A DNA stretch of 64,000 nt from positions 7,927,370-7,991,369 of the forward strand of contig OW028579.1 of the NCBI GenBank assembly GCA_932294295.1. The letters run 5' to 3'. Positions within the stretch are counted from its first letter, which is position 1. Every line of letters begins with the position of its first letter. A program made the translations under genes and the position numbers. Below, one piece after another: positions 1 through 10,228 of this stretch. The notes beneath the pieces were generated by a model. It was not told the origin of the DNA. It worked only from the letters and a program-made list of their open reading frames with translations, and searched no databases. The stretch is from Alitta virens. Its lineage: Eukaryota > Annelida > Polychaeta > Phyllodocida > Nereididae.

Positions 1-78
1 TACACAGATGGATAGAGAGAGATAGATAGCTAGATAGATAGATAGATAGATATATAGGTGGATAGATAGGAAGATAGG

Positions 79-110
<32 letters not shown>
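1..110. repeat. Complex GATA/AT microsatellite
   Basis: GATA-type repeats with fixed interruptions (GCTAG, GGTGGATAG, GGAAGATAGGTG) lead into an AT tract. The interruptions match those at 21232-21330 in the same order and orientation, so this is a second copy of that module and not an independent expansion. Confidence 0.9.
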
Positions 111-114
<4 letters not shown>

Positions 115-195
115 GGTATGGTGGATAGGAGAGGGGAGAGAGAGAGAGAGAGAGAGATAAATTAATATATATATTATAATATATATAATTATAAT

Positions 196-236
<41 letters not shown>

Positions 237-290
237 TTATCTCTCTCTCTCTCTCTCCTCTTCTCTCCTTTCCACCATACCAACACTGCC
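111..290. repeat. Palindrome with AT-rich centre
   Basis: The left arm near 114-155 (GTTGGGTATGGTGGA, then an AGGAGAG/GAGA run) is mirrored by CTCTCT, CTCTCC and TCCACCATACCAAC at 240-285. The centre is alternating AT/TATA. The arms are about 40 bp and imperfect. It could be a foldback element or a cruciform-prone microsatellite product. Confidence 0.7.
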
Positions 291-910
291 AACTCTGACT
301 ATGTTACTCTCTACCCAGTTGCATCGCTGCACCGACACTGACACTCACTGCTGTCACTTTCACTTTAGAATTTAGTGCTCCCACTGCCCCATCTCACTGT
401 CACACCGACACTGCCACCTCTGACTTACTACACCCTACTTGCCAATCGCACCGCTGCACCGACACTGACACTCACTGCTGTCACTTTCACTTCAGAATTT
501 AGTGCTCCCACTGCCCCATCTCACTGTCACACCGACACTGCCACCTCTGACTTACTACTCCCTACTTGCCAATCGCACCGCTGCACCGACACTGACACTC
601 CTGCCTTGTTTGTTATTCACCTAGGGTTTTGCATTGCTGTACATTGCTGTTGCTTCATACTATAGGTTAGTGCACACCGACACTGCCACCTCATTTTTAT
701 TACTGCCAACATTGGCACTGCTGTACGGACAGCGACACTCCTGACTTGCATATCACTCACATAGTCTTTTGCATTACAGATGCCTGACTTTATTTCTCCC
801 AATAGCCTCACTGCCTCACCGACAGGGCCACCTCGGATTTTGTTATTCCCTCATAGCTAGTTGCACTACTGTATTTACACTGCCACTCCAGACTTAGTGT
901 CCATGACTCT
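290..910. repeat. 127-bp tandem repeat array
   Basis: The motif ACCGACACTGACACTC recurs at 331, 458 and 585, a period of 127 bp with nearly identical intervening sequence. From about 665 to 910 the array decays into shorter related pieces (CACCGACACTGCCACCTC and variants). It is rich in CACTG/GACAC words. Open frames across it are products of the repeat and not genes. Confidence 0.85.
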
Positions 911-1817
911 GTCACCATGCAGACCTTAATTTTGAACTCTTTTTTAATTTTGTGCAATTATTGATAACTAAATTATTAGCCAAAATATTCTCTTGTTGTT
1001 TTTATCATTAGAGTTTACGGGCTTCCTTTCTTTCCTTTTATTTGTTTGGAGAATTACCAGATTCTCTGTGTGCCAAAACCCATCTCCCAACTGTTTGTAG
1101 ACTTACAGATTAAGTTACAACTTAAATTTCATTTTTACTTTTGGAATGAAGATTGGCTATTAAAATTAGCAATTTAAATGACCTATTTGGTGCACAGTTT
1201 CACATGTGCAATTTTCATAATTGTACTGATATTACCTTATTTTCAACTTTAATTTAAAAGGTTATCTGAGGCAAAAATTGGCAGGATATGTGAAGATACT
1301 TTATTTTCCTAAGTGGAAAATAGCAAGAAATAAAAAAAAACCTGCCAACCCTAGTGATTTTGGTAATATTACTTTATCAGTACTCATAATAGTCATATTA
1401 TCTATGATGTTTGTTCATTATGCTCAATGGTATTTTTACATGTGAGTCTAAGTGTTCCCTTGAGCTTGGTTTAAAATAACATTGTTAAACAAACAAATCA
1501 TATAAACAGCATATTTCATTGTCATGCATGTCACGGGTTTACATTTGTGGGCTCCTGACATGTATAATATTAACATTGTATTTGCGTTATTGTCATCCCA
1601 GCTTTGTGCTAGGATAAACAAAGAAAGTGACCATTTTCTTATGTTACTCTGTTAGCTTCATAATCCCAGGTTTCAGGATTTGCATACTTAGTCAAGAAAC
1701 AGACCACTGCAAGTTCTGTGACACGTTAGTTTGTGTATTAATCATGACAGTCATTTGGCTATGATTATAAATCCGTGGATGTTGTAGAGCCATATCATTC
1801 TATGTCTGCAATTAAAG
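911..1817. other. No gene seen
   Basis: AT-rich sequence between the tandem array and the Merlin transposase. I see no coding frame, strong repeat or RNA gene. Merlin terminal repeats might lie here but I could not identify them. Confidence 0.6.
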
Positions 1818-2610
1818 ATGGCAAATGCTTCATTCCGTTCACCAAGTATCATTGATATTGGCAATGCCTTTCAAAGCAAAGAATTTTGCATTAAATTCAG
1901 TATGAGAAAACACGGATTTTTAAGGAAAGCATCAAAGTGTTTTCGGTGTCATACCGACATGACTCTAATCAGCAAGCCACAGAAAGTGACCACAGATCGT
2001 CAAATGTGGTTATGCTCCAACTGTATCTCTTGTAAATCGATACGGCATGGAACTGTATTTGCTGTAAGTATCATTACCAAAGAACGGTTTTTTTTTCAAT
2101 TTCAATAATTCAGACATCACTACATGATTGAAATATATATTTTTTCTTTATTTCAGGGTCAAAACTGACATTAGAATCTTTATTGATGGTCTACTATTTC
2201 TTCTGCCAAGACATTCCAATTTATCTAGCTAAACGTATCTATCATGACATATCCCACACAACTTATGTCAGGTGGTACTCAAAATTTCGCTCATGTCTCA
2301 CCAACAACTTACATTCCTCTGGCAATGCCCTAAATGGTCATATTGAAACAACACTACAAAATATCAATGAGTATGAAATAGATGAATCATTCTTCGGTAA
2401 AATAAGAAAATACAACAAGGGTGCTGTGACTAAAAATGTTTGGTTGTTCGGCCTTATGGAGCGAGAAACAAGGAACACCGTTTTCCAAATTGCACAGAAG
2501 AGAGACAGAAATACCCTAATACCAATCATAAAAAATCATGTTGCTACAGGATCAATTATTTACAGTGATGACTGGAAAGCCTACTCCTGCCTTGGTAAGG
2601 ATGGTTATTA
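1818..2610 (+). pseudogene. Merlin (IS1595-type) transposase, truncated
   Basis: A DNA transposase of the Merlin superfamily, related to bacterial IS1595/ISXO2 DDE enzymes. Exon 1 (1818-2062) carries a zinc ribbon: CFRCHTDM, then WLCSNC, then the typical SIRHGTVF. An intron (gtaagt to cag, 2063-2155) is followed by exon 2. Spliced in phase, it reads on through GSKLTLESLLM. Exon 2 shows the catalytic stretches EIDESFFGK (first acid) and IIYSDDWKAY (second acid). The protein stops shortly after, exactly at the TA target of the transposon at 2611, so the third catalytic residue is missing. The sequence right of that transposon does not resume a Merlin frame. Confidence 0.85.
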
Positions 2611-5600
2611 GGGTGTGGCTGTTCCCCCAACATTCTCTGATTCGGCCAAACTTTTTTTTACATGTAAGGTTTCATGTCCACATTAGATATGCAAAGTTTC
2701 AGAAAAATCCATAAAGGTCTAGGGGTGGCTGATTCGATGTAAAGTTTCCTAGTATTACGTTTATTGACCTTCACTACCAAATACACCAAGCTATGCTAGG
2801 TCAAAGCCATGATTTAGTGGCACTCAACAAACAGCTTCCAGAACTTAATTTTTGGACATGAGGTGTCAAAAAAGGTCAATTTTACTAATTCTGGTGTGGT
2901 TTATCACTTCAATTCATCCTGGAAACTGCATAATTTCCTATCCTGACCGATCGTCAGGAATGATCTCACTATACACCTCTAGAAGCCTTCAAAGCACCAC
3001 TTCAAACATGGAAAGGGCCATGGACCCAAGGTATTTCATACTGGGAACAATACCCACAAAAGATGATAAGACAATCACAGGGTCAAAATTGCCAACAAGA
3101 AAACAGGTCCTGTTAGCATTCATTGCCCACAAAGAAGAAATTGCAAAAGAAGATTACAGTAAGAAGGTGTGCAGAGAAGCTGTGAATAGAACAGCACAAT
3201 CTATATTGAGCTTTTATGAAAGAGCAAGAATACTTGCGTTAGCACCCAATAAAGTAGCAGAGGAAATTATGGCTTATTACATCAAATTCAAAGATTTGTT
3301 AAAATTCCCAATCAGTGAAAGGGGAAAGCCAGGTACACCACTGGAGAGAATACAGGAATTTAAAATCAAAATGCCAGAGACAATGAAATTTTGGCCCAGA
3401 GATGCAATGGATAAGATTGAAAATGAAGAAGACAAGCAGTTTTTGCTGAGAATGATAGAAAAGCCAGCATGTCAGGAGTAGACAAAGTTCTGCATCAGAA
3501 GGAAATGAGGAAAGAGAAAAAGGAACAGGAAGCTTTGAGACGTGCTGAAAAAGAAAGGCAACGTAAGGACAATGAAAAGACATGCACACAAGTGACTGAG
3601 ACTGAAAGATGAAAGTGATGAAGACTGCCAACCTTCGGAGCCAAAACAGTCACATAGACGTAGTCGAAAAACAGGAGAGGACATCCACATCCCTTTTAAC
3701 ATCTCGAAATCTCCTCAGCTTGTTTCCACGGCTGTAAGAAATAATATTTCCCCAACAGCCCTCTCTGCAACAATGCATTCTTTGATAACATCATGCAAGG
3801 GTGATCCTTCCAAGCTCAACTTGCATCATAGCCAAGCTTATAGGTAAATGCTGTTTCGTATTTACTAAATTTGTGAAATCTGATAATAAATAGTTTTGAC
3901 TTGAAAATTGTGATTTCCTTGTCAATAGGTATCGCATGCAGACAGTTCAAGATATTTCTGAGAAAATCAAGTCAGACTGGAAACCTCCTTCCCCAGCTGC
4001 TCTACACTGAGATGGGAAGCTTTTGGAAACACTGGGTGACAAATACAAGATTTCTGGAGTTGGGGGTGTAAAACTCCTTGGGGTGCCCGCACTGCCCACT
4101 AAGTCATCTGAGTCAGCAGGAAACCTTATTGCTAATTCTACTATTGCATTGCTGGAATCTTGGAAGTGTGACAAGAATGTGTCTGCAATGGTTTTTGACA
4201 CAACCTCTGCAAATACAGGTAAATATGCCACATGTTATTTTCCTTACTGGAAGTATTTCACTTGTGTCAAAACATATATTTAATGTTAATGTCTGATGTT
4301 TTCCTATATTAAAAACGTTTTCTTTAATGTATTACACAGGTCATCTTACAGCTGCCTGCATCTGTATACAAAAGTGTCTTGGGAGAGCTCTTCTGTGGTG
4401 TGCCTGCAGAAAACATGTGGGAGAAATCATGTTGTCAAGAGTATGGGAAGCTCTCAAAGTGGAAGTCTCTTCAAGCAAAGATATATCTGTCTTTGTGAGA
4501 TTTCGTGACAGTTTCTCCGATTTATCAATCCAAGATTTCTCAAATTTCACTTCTGTCTGTCCCACCATGGATGCATTCCTTCTGGAGCAAAGACAGACTG
4601 TCATTGAGCTTTTGACAAGCCTCAAATCACAAGCAAAAGAGGGCAGCCTGGAAAATTTGGTCAGGGCTGACTACAGGGAGTTGCTTGACCTGACTTTGGT
4701 GTACCTCACTGGGGAATTCTCTGACGGATTTTGTCTCAATAAACCTGGAGCAACCAGTAAGGCAAGATGGATGGGAAAACGGCTCTATGGACTGAAAATG
4801 GCTCTTTTGGAAGAGCAAATCAAGCAATTGTCTCCAAATAAGATGTACACAAGACATCAACCTCCAAAAATTAAACAATTTGTAGACTTCATTGTCCACA
4901 ACAATTTGTAGACTTCATTGTCCACATTTATGGTGGTTCACCTGCAGTATAAGTGCTGGTGCACCATGCAATGACTTGCTTCCAATCAAAAACCTAAATA
5001 GGTACATGGATGTCAATAACAATGTAGCACAAGCAGCACTAAAGGCCTTTAAACAGCACTTATGGTATCTTGTGCCAGATTTGGTGCCACTGGCACTCTT
5101 CGATAACAACTTGCAGTCAGAGCAGAAACAACTGCTTGCTAATGCCATTCTACAACAACCAAAAGATGTTGTGTATGAATCTAGATTTGGGGAGGGTTTT
5201 GGAAAACCCATTTTCCCAGTATTAGAAGATGACACTACTCTGGAGGAGCTTGTTGGAAAAGATTCATGGCAATTTTTAACTTCACTAAAAATCAAATCTG
5301 AATTTTTAACAAAACCAGCAAATGAATGGTCCAGTCTAGAAACATACACTGAAGGCAAGAAAATTGTTGATTCTCTGAAAGTTTCAAATGACACAGCAGA
5401 AAGAGGGGTCAAACTTGCAACAGACTTCCATGGAGCTGCAAAACGTGAGCAGTGTCATCAGCAAATTCTTCAAGTCGTTGAAAATGACAGAAACCACTGT
5501 AAAGATCAGAGGAAACGTCAAAAGTGTGATCATCCAACAAGCTGGTTTTTGATTCTCAAGTAACTAATGATATTAATTAGTAACATACCATCAACATTGT

Positions 5601-5837
5601 GATTTAAGTTGTTATTTTTTGCTGGAGCTTTAATGAAATAAAATTGAGAACGTTTGCTTTTTAGGCTCGATTTGTCTAGATTCTTACAATATATTTGAAA
5701 GCAATCAGCCACCCCTAAGACTACTTCAAATTCAATGAAATTTTTGTAAAACACTCTTTATTATGAGCCTCACCTGCAAAAAAAAGTCAGGTTGTGTATT
5801 TCTTGAATTAAGAATTCATGTGGGACCAGCCACACCC
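2611..5837 (+). mobile_element. TA-flanked DNA transposon, copy 1 (3227 bp)
   Basis: The termini GGGTGTGGCTG(T/G)TCCC are inverted at 2611 and 5837 and flanked by TA at 2609-2610 and 5838-5839. A second inverted pair, AGGGGTGGCTGATT, lies about 110-120 bp inside each end (2721-2734 and 5703-5716), as expected of paired transposase-binding sites. The interior encodes a spliced DDE-like transposase. Copy 2 at 10229-12838 is the same element inverted and nearly identical, so the insertions are fairly recent. I cannot place the family in a named superfamily with confidence. Confidence 0.9.
2852..5563 (+). pseudogene. DDE-like transposase of the TA-flanked transposon, disabled
   Basis: A multi-exon transposase. 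The N-terminal part (2852-3843) reads a start-like MDPRYFILGT, a basic/helical region and a charged KE-rich stretch. Introns lie at 3844-3928 and 4219-4339 (both GT-AG). Catalytic-type stretches follow: DGKLLETL near 4011, FDTTSANTG across the second intron, a C..H motif in ACRKH near 4403, and NDTAERGV near 5385, a plausible D, D, C..H, E set in an RNase H fold. Lesions in this copy are a 5-bp loss near 3450 relative to copy 2, TGA at 4008 where the context suggests Trp before DGK, and a 26-bp tandem duplication near 4874-4925. Frame shifts near 3600 and 4930 are shared by both copies. It is not functional. Confidence 0.8.
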
Positions 5838-6310
5838 TACTATGGATGCATCTATGGTTGACATGCTAGTTGAAGATTTTGCTGTGGGTGATGTTTTCCT
5901 TGCCATATGCCCATTGATTGTAGTCAAGTATTGACACATACTTGATTCTGGAGTCAAGTAATGGAAAATACCCCCTTTGGTGTCAGCCTTCCATATTTTT
6001 TTCTTTTGTATAATTACATAGTAATCTGGTATTGTATATATTAGAAATAAATAAGTCAAAGTCAATTCCTTTCCTGACCATCGGTTATGAAGGTGAAAAT
6101 AAAGTGAACACAGATAGTTTAACTTGCATACAAAGTCAATATAATCTTCCCGCAATACATCGATGTTGTCATAATGTTGGCTCACGACTGAGAAGTTCAT
6201 GATGTGAATCAATAGTGTATTAGCAAATTGACAGAAGTGAGGAATAATGCTGGTGCAGTTCATTCCCAAATCACAACAGGTAGCAGCAGATTGATCAGCT
6301 GACATCTGTT
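5838..6310 (-). pseudogene. Unrecognised minus-strand reading frame cut by transposon
   Basis: The frame opens after a good acceptor (ttttaacag) at about 6306 with ATGTCAGCTGAT. It runs about 155 codons, reading MSADQSAATCCDLGMNC at its start, to the transposon edge at 5838. The last residues before its stop are transposon sequence. I do not recognise the family. With the pieces at 6487-6505 and 6769-6980 it may be part of one decayed multi-exon unit. Coding status is uncertain. Confidence 0.3.
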
Positions 6311-6486
6311 AAAATTGATAAACAGCAGAAAATTAAGTATACCTCCAAAATCATTCATCCAAGGGTAAATATAAAAATGTTGATGCAAGGCAAAGTTTTA
6401 AGGACAAATACTTCACAGTCAAAATCACTATGGTACACAGTCATAAATTATTTGCCCACCCCTCCTGACAGGAAGCTTACCTGTGG

Positions 6487-7400
6487 AGGCCATCCTCGAC
6501 TGCAAGATTATTAACAATTTTTATGATGTGTGTGCTATGTTGGATTTGCTGAGGGTTTTGCTGCAGCACAGCCTCTGTTTAAATGTTATCAATCCTACAC
6601 AGTACAGGAACTCCGGAACAGCAGGTAATCCAGAGGCTTTTGAAACCTTTAGGCATACAGGTGGACAGTCCAAGTTAGACTAATCCTCAACAAGTATCAT
6701 CTCCTGTAAGCACTATAACTAGAATCTAGTTTACCAGCCATAAAGCATGGTATGAAAAATCAGAAAGGCTACCCTGGAGCATTGGTAAGAGAAAGTTTGA
6801 AGCCAGAGACATAAAAAGTCACAGGTTTCTTAACCTCAACATATGTGACATCAAAGATGGCCACTCCCTGAGGCCTGTTGGTATGGACCCATTTCAGGTA
6901 TCCATGCCAGCAGTTCACACTGTCACGAGTAGAGGGATGGCGAGTGAGTGCATATGATGAAAACTCCTGCTTATCCTGTCTATACGTAATTTAATCGGCA
7001 AGCAATATACAGTTACTCATGCTAATCCATAGAACACTTGTAGTCCCTCCAGATCACTCATGAATATCCGCGGAGAGGGCAAAACATTTTGAGCATGTTT
7101 AAAATTTGATGGACGTTCGACTAGTAAAATTGTTTACCTTTTGATGGGAGTCACTCGGTGATCAGTTGGTGAGTCCGTGCCCATCAGTGCACAACTGTGC
7201 ACAACCGTAGCCCGTCCTTAACCCTCTCCTACTTACATGTGGACCACTCGCAACTGGCCGACGAAGGTCCGCCAAGCGTTCCTCCCAGAAGCTGGTCGAA
7301 ATAATTTATACGTGATTAACAGAAGAATGAGTGAGCACTTTATAGTTCTTCTTTGACATCCGTAATCGCTCAGCTTTCTTACTCATGATAGTGTGAACGG
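6487..7400 (-). pseudogene. Possible exons of an unidentified decayed gene
   Basis: On the minus strand an acceptor (tatagacag) at about 6981 opens a frame to the stop at 6769-6771. It contains RHPSTRDSVNCWHGYLKW, then PQGVAIFDVTYVEVKKPV, and looks protein-like. A short candidate exon (TCGAGGATGGCCTCCACAG) sits between ag and gtaagc near 6487. Further upstream, near 7370, is ATGAGTAAGAAAGCTGAG followed after a stop by a GTAAGT donor near 7235. I do not recognise the protein. It could be a degraded transposon gene or a host-gene fragment. Confidence 0.3.
6510..6582. repeat. Short dispersed repeat
   Basis: This segment (AACAATTTTTATGATG, GGATTTGCTGAGGGTTTTGC, GCAGCACAGCC) matches 29996-30065 at most positions in the same orientation. 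It is a small shared repeat of unknown family. Confidence 0.55.
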
Positions 7401-7566
7401 GGCTTTAGCGAGCAAATGTTAAAATGTTAGTGAAAGATACCCCCTAAAATGCCACAAATCTGCAGGGAAACAATTTTCAGAAAAGTGCCCACATAGGCAG
7501 AAAGTATAGAGCATGCTATCGCCTCAACAAGACCTGGAAATATTACTAAATTGAAAAAGGAACTTA

Positions 7567-7632
7567 ATTCACGAGTTTTCCTATGCAAGTAAGTAGGGTC
7601 CAACACAAGTGAACAGGACCACCTTTCAGTAC
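7567..7632. repeat. 66-bp direct repeat of receptor-flank sequence
   Basis: TTCACGAGTTTTCCTATG through CCACCTTTCAGTACG recurs at 8237-8299, and in inverted orientation at about 19614-19676 downstream of the intact receptor gene. Confidence 0.75.
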
Positions 7633-7880
7633 GCTCAAATGAGGAGGGCAGCCTATCCTCAGAGAAAACAGAAACTAGTTTAGAGCAGGGAGGGGGGCAG
7701 CTGACCCCCTGCCCCCCCCCCAGTTCAGGGGCCCCTGGTTGGTGTCCACTAGGGCGTTTGTGACAGTATTTTGCAGCGCTACTAGAGTAATAGATATAGA
7801 GATGTATAATGTTTGTTCCTCAGCATACTTGTAGCTTTAATAGCTGAAGGGCAGTGGCAGGGGTTCACATTCCAGGGCTA

Positions 7881-9267
7881 GAAATAGAAATAGTATGACA
7901 TAGATACCCTGAAAATACCCTATCTTCAGTGAAGCAGTGGATTGTGTGCACTGCTCTTCTGTGTGGGCGGCTGGGGTATGAATCCAGGGTGGGGACAACT
8001 TTTTTTTTTAACATCACTGTATATTTATTTTTATATTCTTGTGATATATAGTCCAAATAAAATGAGAATGAGATATGTCAGACGGCATCAGCGGCAGAAA
8101 CCTGCAGCATCAGCATCAGCAGAAACAATCAGCAGCAATAATTAAGCAGCTGTAGCAGAAACCACTGTAGATGCAGCATTTGCTGCACTGCAGTGTTTGC
8201 TGAAAGTTGCAGGTGCAGCTGCAGCTGGTTGCTGCAAATTCACGAGTTTGCCTATGCAAGTAGGGTCCAACACAAGTGAACAGGACCACCTTTCAGTACG
8301 AAGTATTGCTCTTAATTTCTCAATGCAGTTTACCTTCTGTAGATGAGAATGTACCTTCACGTATGGCCATGAGCTTAGGCGCTCTTATTTATTATCTGAC
8401 ATTTTTGTTCACGCTAATGGTGGCTCACTATAAAAGTCACAATATTAGTAGGAGCCAACATCGATGTGAGGTCAAGAAGGATTTCTCGGGCTACTCTACA
8501 CCTTACTTATGCACTTTAGGGATGGGACCAAGACAGCAAACTGGCGTGGGGAAAATGGGAACCAGACACAGATTGCTATAAAACATTCATAATCCATGAA
8601 GTCTGTTCAAGAATCAAATAATTTATTAGCCAACCAATCCCATAACCAACATAAAGCAGGTAAGGAGGGTCCCTTTAGAGGAGAGCAAATAGAATTTAGA
8701 TAGGAACTAGAATTAGTCATTTGATGGTACTTTGAAGATTTCCTTTAGACCCTCATCCAGAAATGCATCCCTGCCAAAACCATCTCCTGGAATAAAAACC
8801 CCAAAAACTGAAATATTTGCACTTCTAAATGTTTTGATTTACTATAGTAAAGGACTTTATACTCTCCGCTATCATAATGTATGAACTGGAGTCAGTTCTC
8901 TTAATAACACAACACCACACTGCATGTCAAACATTTTGTTTATTTATCTTATATAGCTATGCAATACATTTTGCATTATAATCTGGTCTGCTCATAGTAA
9001 GCATCACATTGTAGTAAATGTCATCTGCACAAATGGCTTTTGCTGTTCTCCGAAAATGTCTGGTGGACATTCCGAACAGAACTGGAAAGCAAACTGGCAT
9101 CAAGGTGTAATGTGAATACAGAAAAAATACATGCACAGAATCAATGCTACACAAGTTAGATTGGTGAAAAATCCCAATTGCAAATGAAATAGCCATTACA
9201 ATTATATACAGGAACATTCGCACTTTTAATAGCCTTTCTGAATGGGATTCTTTGCGGTGACATGCTT
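7881..9267 (-). pseudogene. Inverted partial copy of the GRL101-like receptor 3' end
   Basis: The minus strand matches 19031-20056 closely: it encodes the receptor's TM6-TM7 tail (MFLYIIVMAISFAIGIF, then MSTRHFRRTAKA) and carries the same 3' flank with GCA-rich sequence. One base fewer in a T run (GCCATTTGTG against GCCATTTTGTG) replaces the stop of the intact gene with about 22 further codons. About 390 bp at 8480-8870 are present here and absent from the intact locus. The copy ends abruptly at 9267 against a reverse transcriptase. With no upstream exons it is a duplication fragment and not a gene. Confidence 0.85.
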
Positions 9268-10226
9268 AATGCAGCTTAATGCCAGGCTATATTTTAAAAA
9301 TGATGCCATGTCCTTAGATGATCCTTTTCAATTCGATTTTACTCCCTCTCGAGGAACAACTGACTGTGTATTTGTGTTAGACACAATCATCAGACACAAA
9401 CAATTTAAAAAAATGCCTGTATATCTATGTTTCGTAGACTTCACAAAAGCCTTTGACTATATAAACAGAAATGCGCTATATTACAAACTCCACAAACAAA
9501 AAATGAGCCAGAAAATGCTGAAAATCATCATGAGTATGTTTGACAAAACCCAAGCTGAAGTCCACCAGCTGGGAGAAATTAGTTCTCCCATTGAAAGTAT
9601 ATTTGGGGTACTGCAAGGTGGTATTTTAAGCCCAAAGCTATTTAATGAATTTATGTCTGACCTACCAAACCATCTAAGTATAAACAATGGGATAGAAATA
9701 GACGGCACACATTTCACTCACCTCCTCTATGCAGATGACATAGTCCTCATATCTAACTCAGCTGCAGGCCTACAAAACAGTATCGATTCACTGCACAAAT
9801 TCTGTGCTAAATGGCATCTTATAGTGAATATATTAAAAACTAAAGTGATGAAAATTGGTACGAAAAGCTCTATTAATTTCATATATAACACTCAGAGTAT
9901 AGAAAATGTAGACACATATAAATACCTAGGCCATATCATCACAAATAACCAGAAATGCATACATCACAGGGTGACAAGTCACTTGATAACCCAAGCCCAA
10001 AAGGCTCTCTTTGCTCTACGAAGTAAACTTAAACCAGCATTGGGTCATATACCCCCTTTGCTTGCCATAAATATGTTTGACAGTTATATACTTCCCATTC
10101 TAGAATATAATAGTGTACTATGGTCACAAAATTCCCCTATTTCTGAAATAGAGAAAGTGCAATTAGGTTACCTGAAGAATGTATTAAATGTACGAAAACA
10201 AACCCCTTCCTTAGCTAGCTGTGTAT
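9268..10226 (+). pseudogene. 5'-truncated non-LTR reverse transcriptase
   Basis: About 320 codons of RT open without stops. Fingers/palm contain VYLCFVDFTKAFDYINRNAL (catalytic D), then VLQGGILSPKLFNEFMSDL. The catalytic YADD box is LLYADDIVLIS near 9727. YKYLGHIIT follows, then the C-terminal thumb with LPILEYNSVLWS. The N-terminal endonuclease is absent, typical of 5' truncation. The frame is interrupted at 10227 by transposon copy 2. Removing the element and one TA keeps the frame open briefly past 12841. The clade is uncertain (CR1/L2/Jockey-like). Confidence 0.85.
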
Positions 10227-10228
10227 TA

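Noticed and set aside
375..811. Open frames on both strands near the window start
   Set aside because: They follow the 127-bp repeat and repeat their own peptide; no gene structure.
2852..5563. Host genes in the two large inverted segments
   Set aside because: Both lie within terminal inverted repeats flanked by TA and carry disabling mutations, so they are transposon genes.
8085..8240. A coding poly-Gln or poly-Ala tract from CAG/GCA words
   Set aside because: It lies in the receptor 3' flank, has stops in most frames and occurs in both copies as non-coding sequence.
8957..9223. A functional small membrane protein on the minus strand
   Set aside because: It is the C-terminal fragment of the duplicated receptor, with no upstream exons and no signal sequence.
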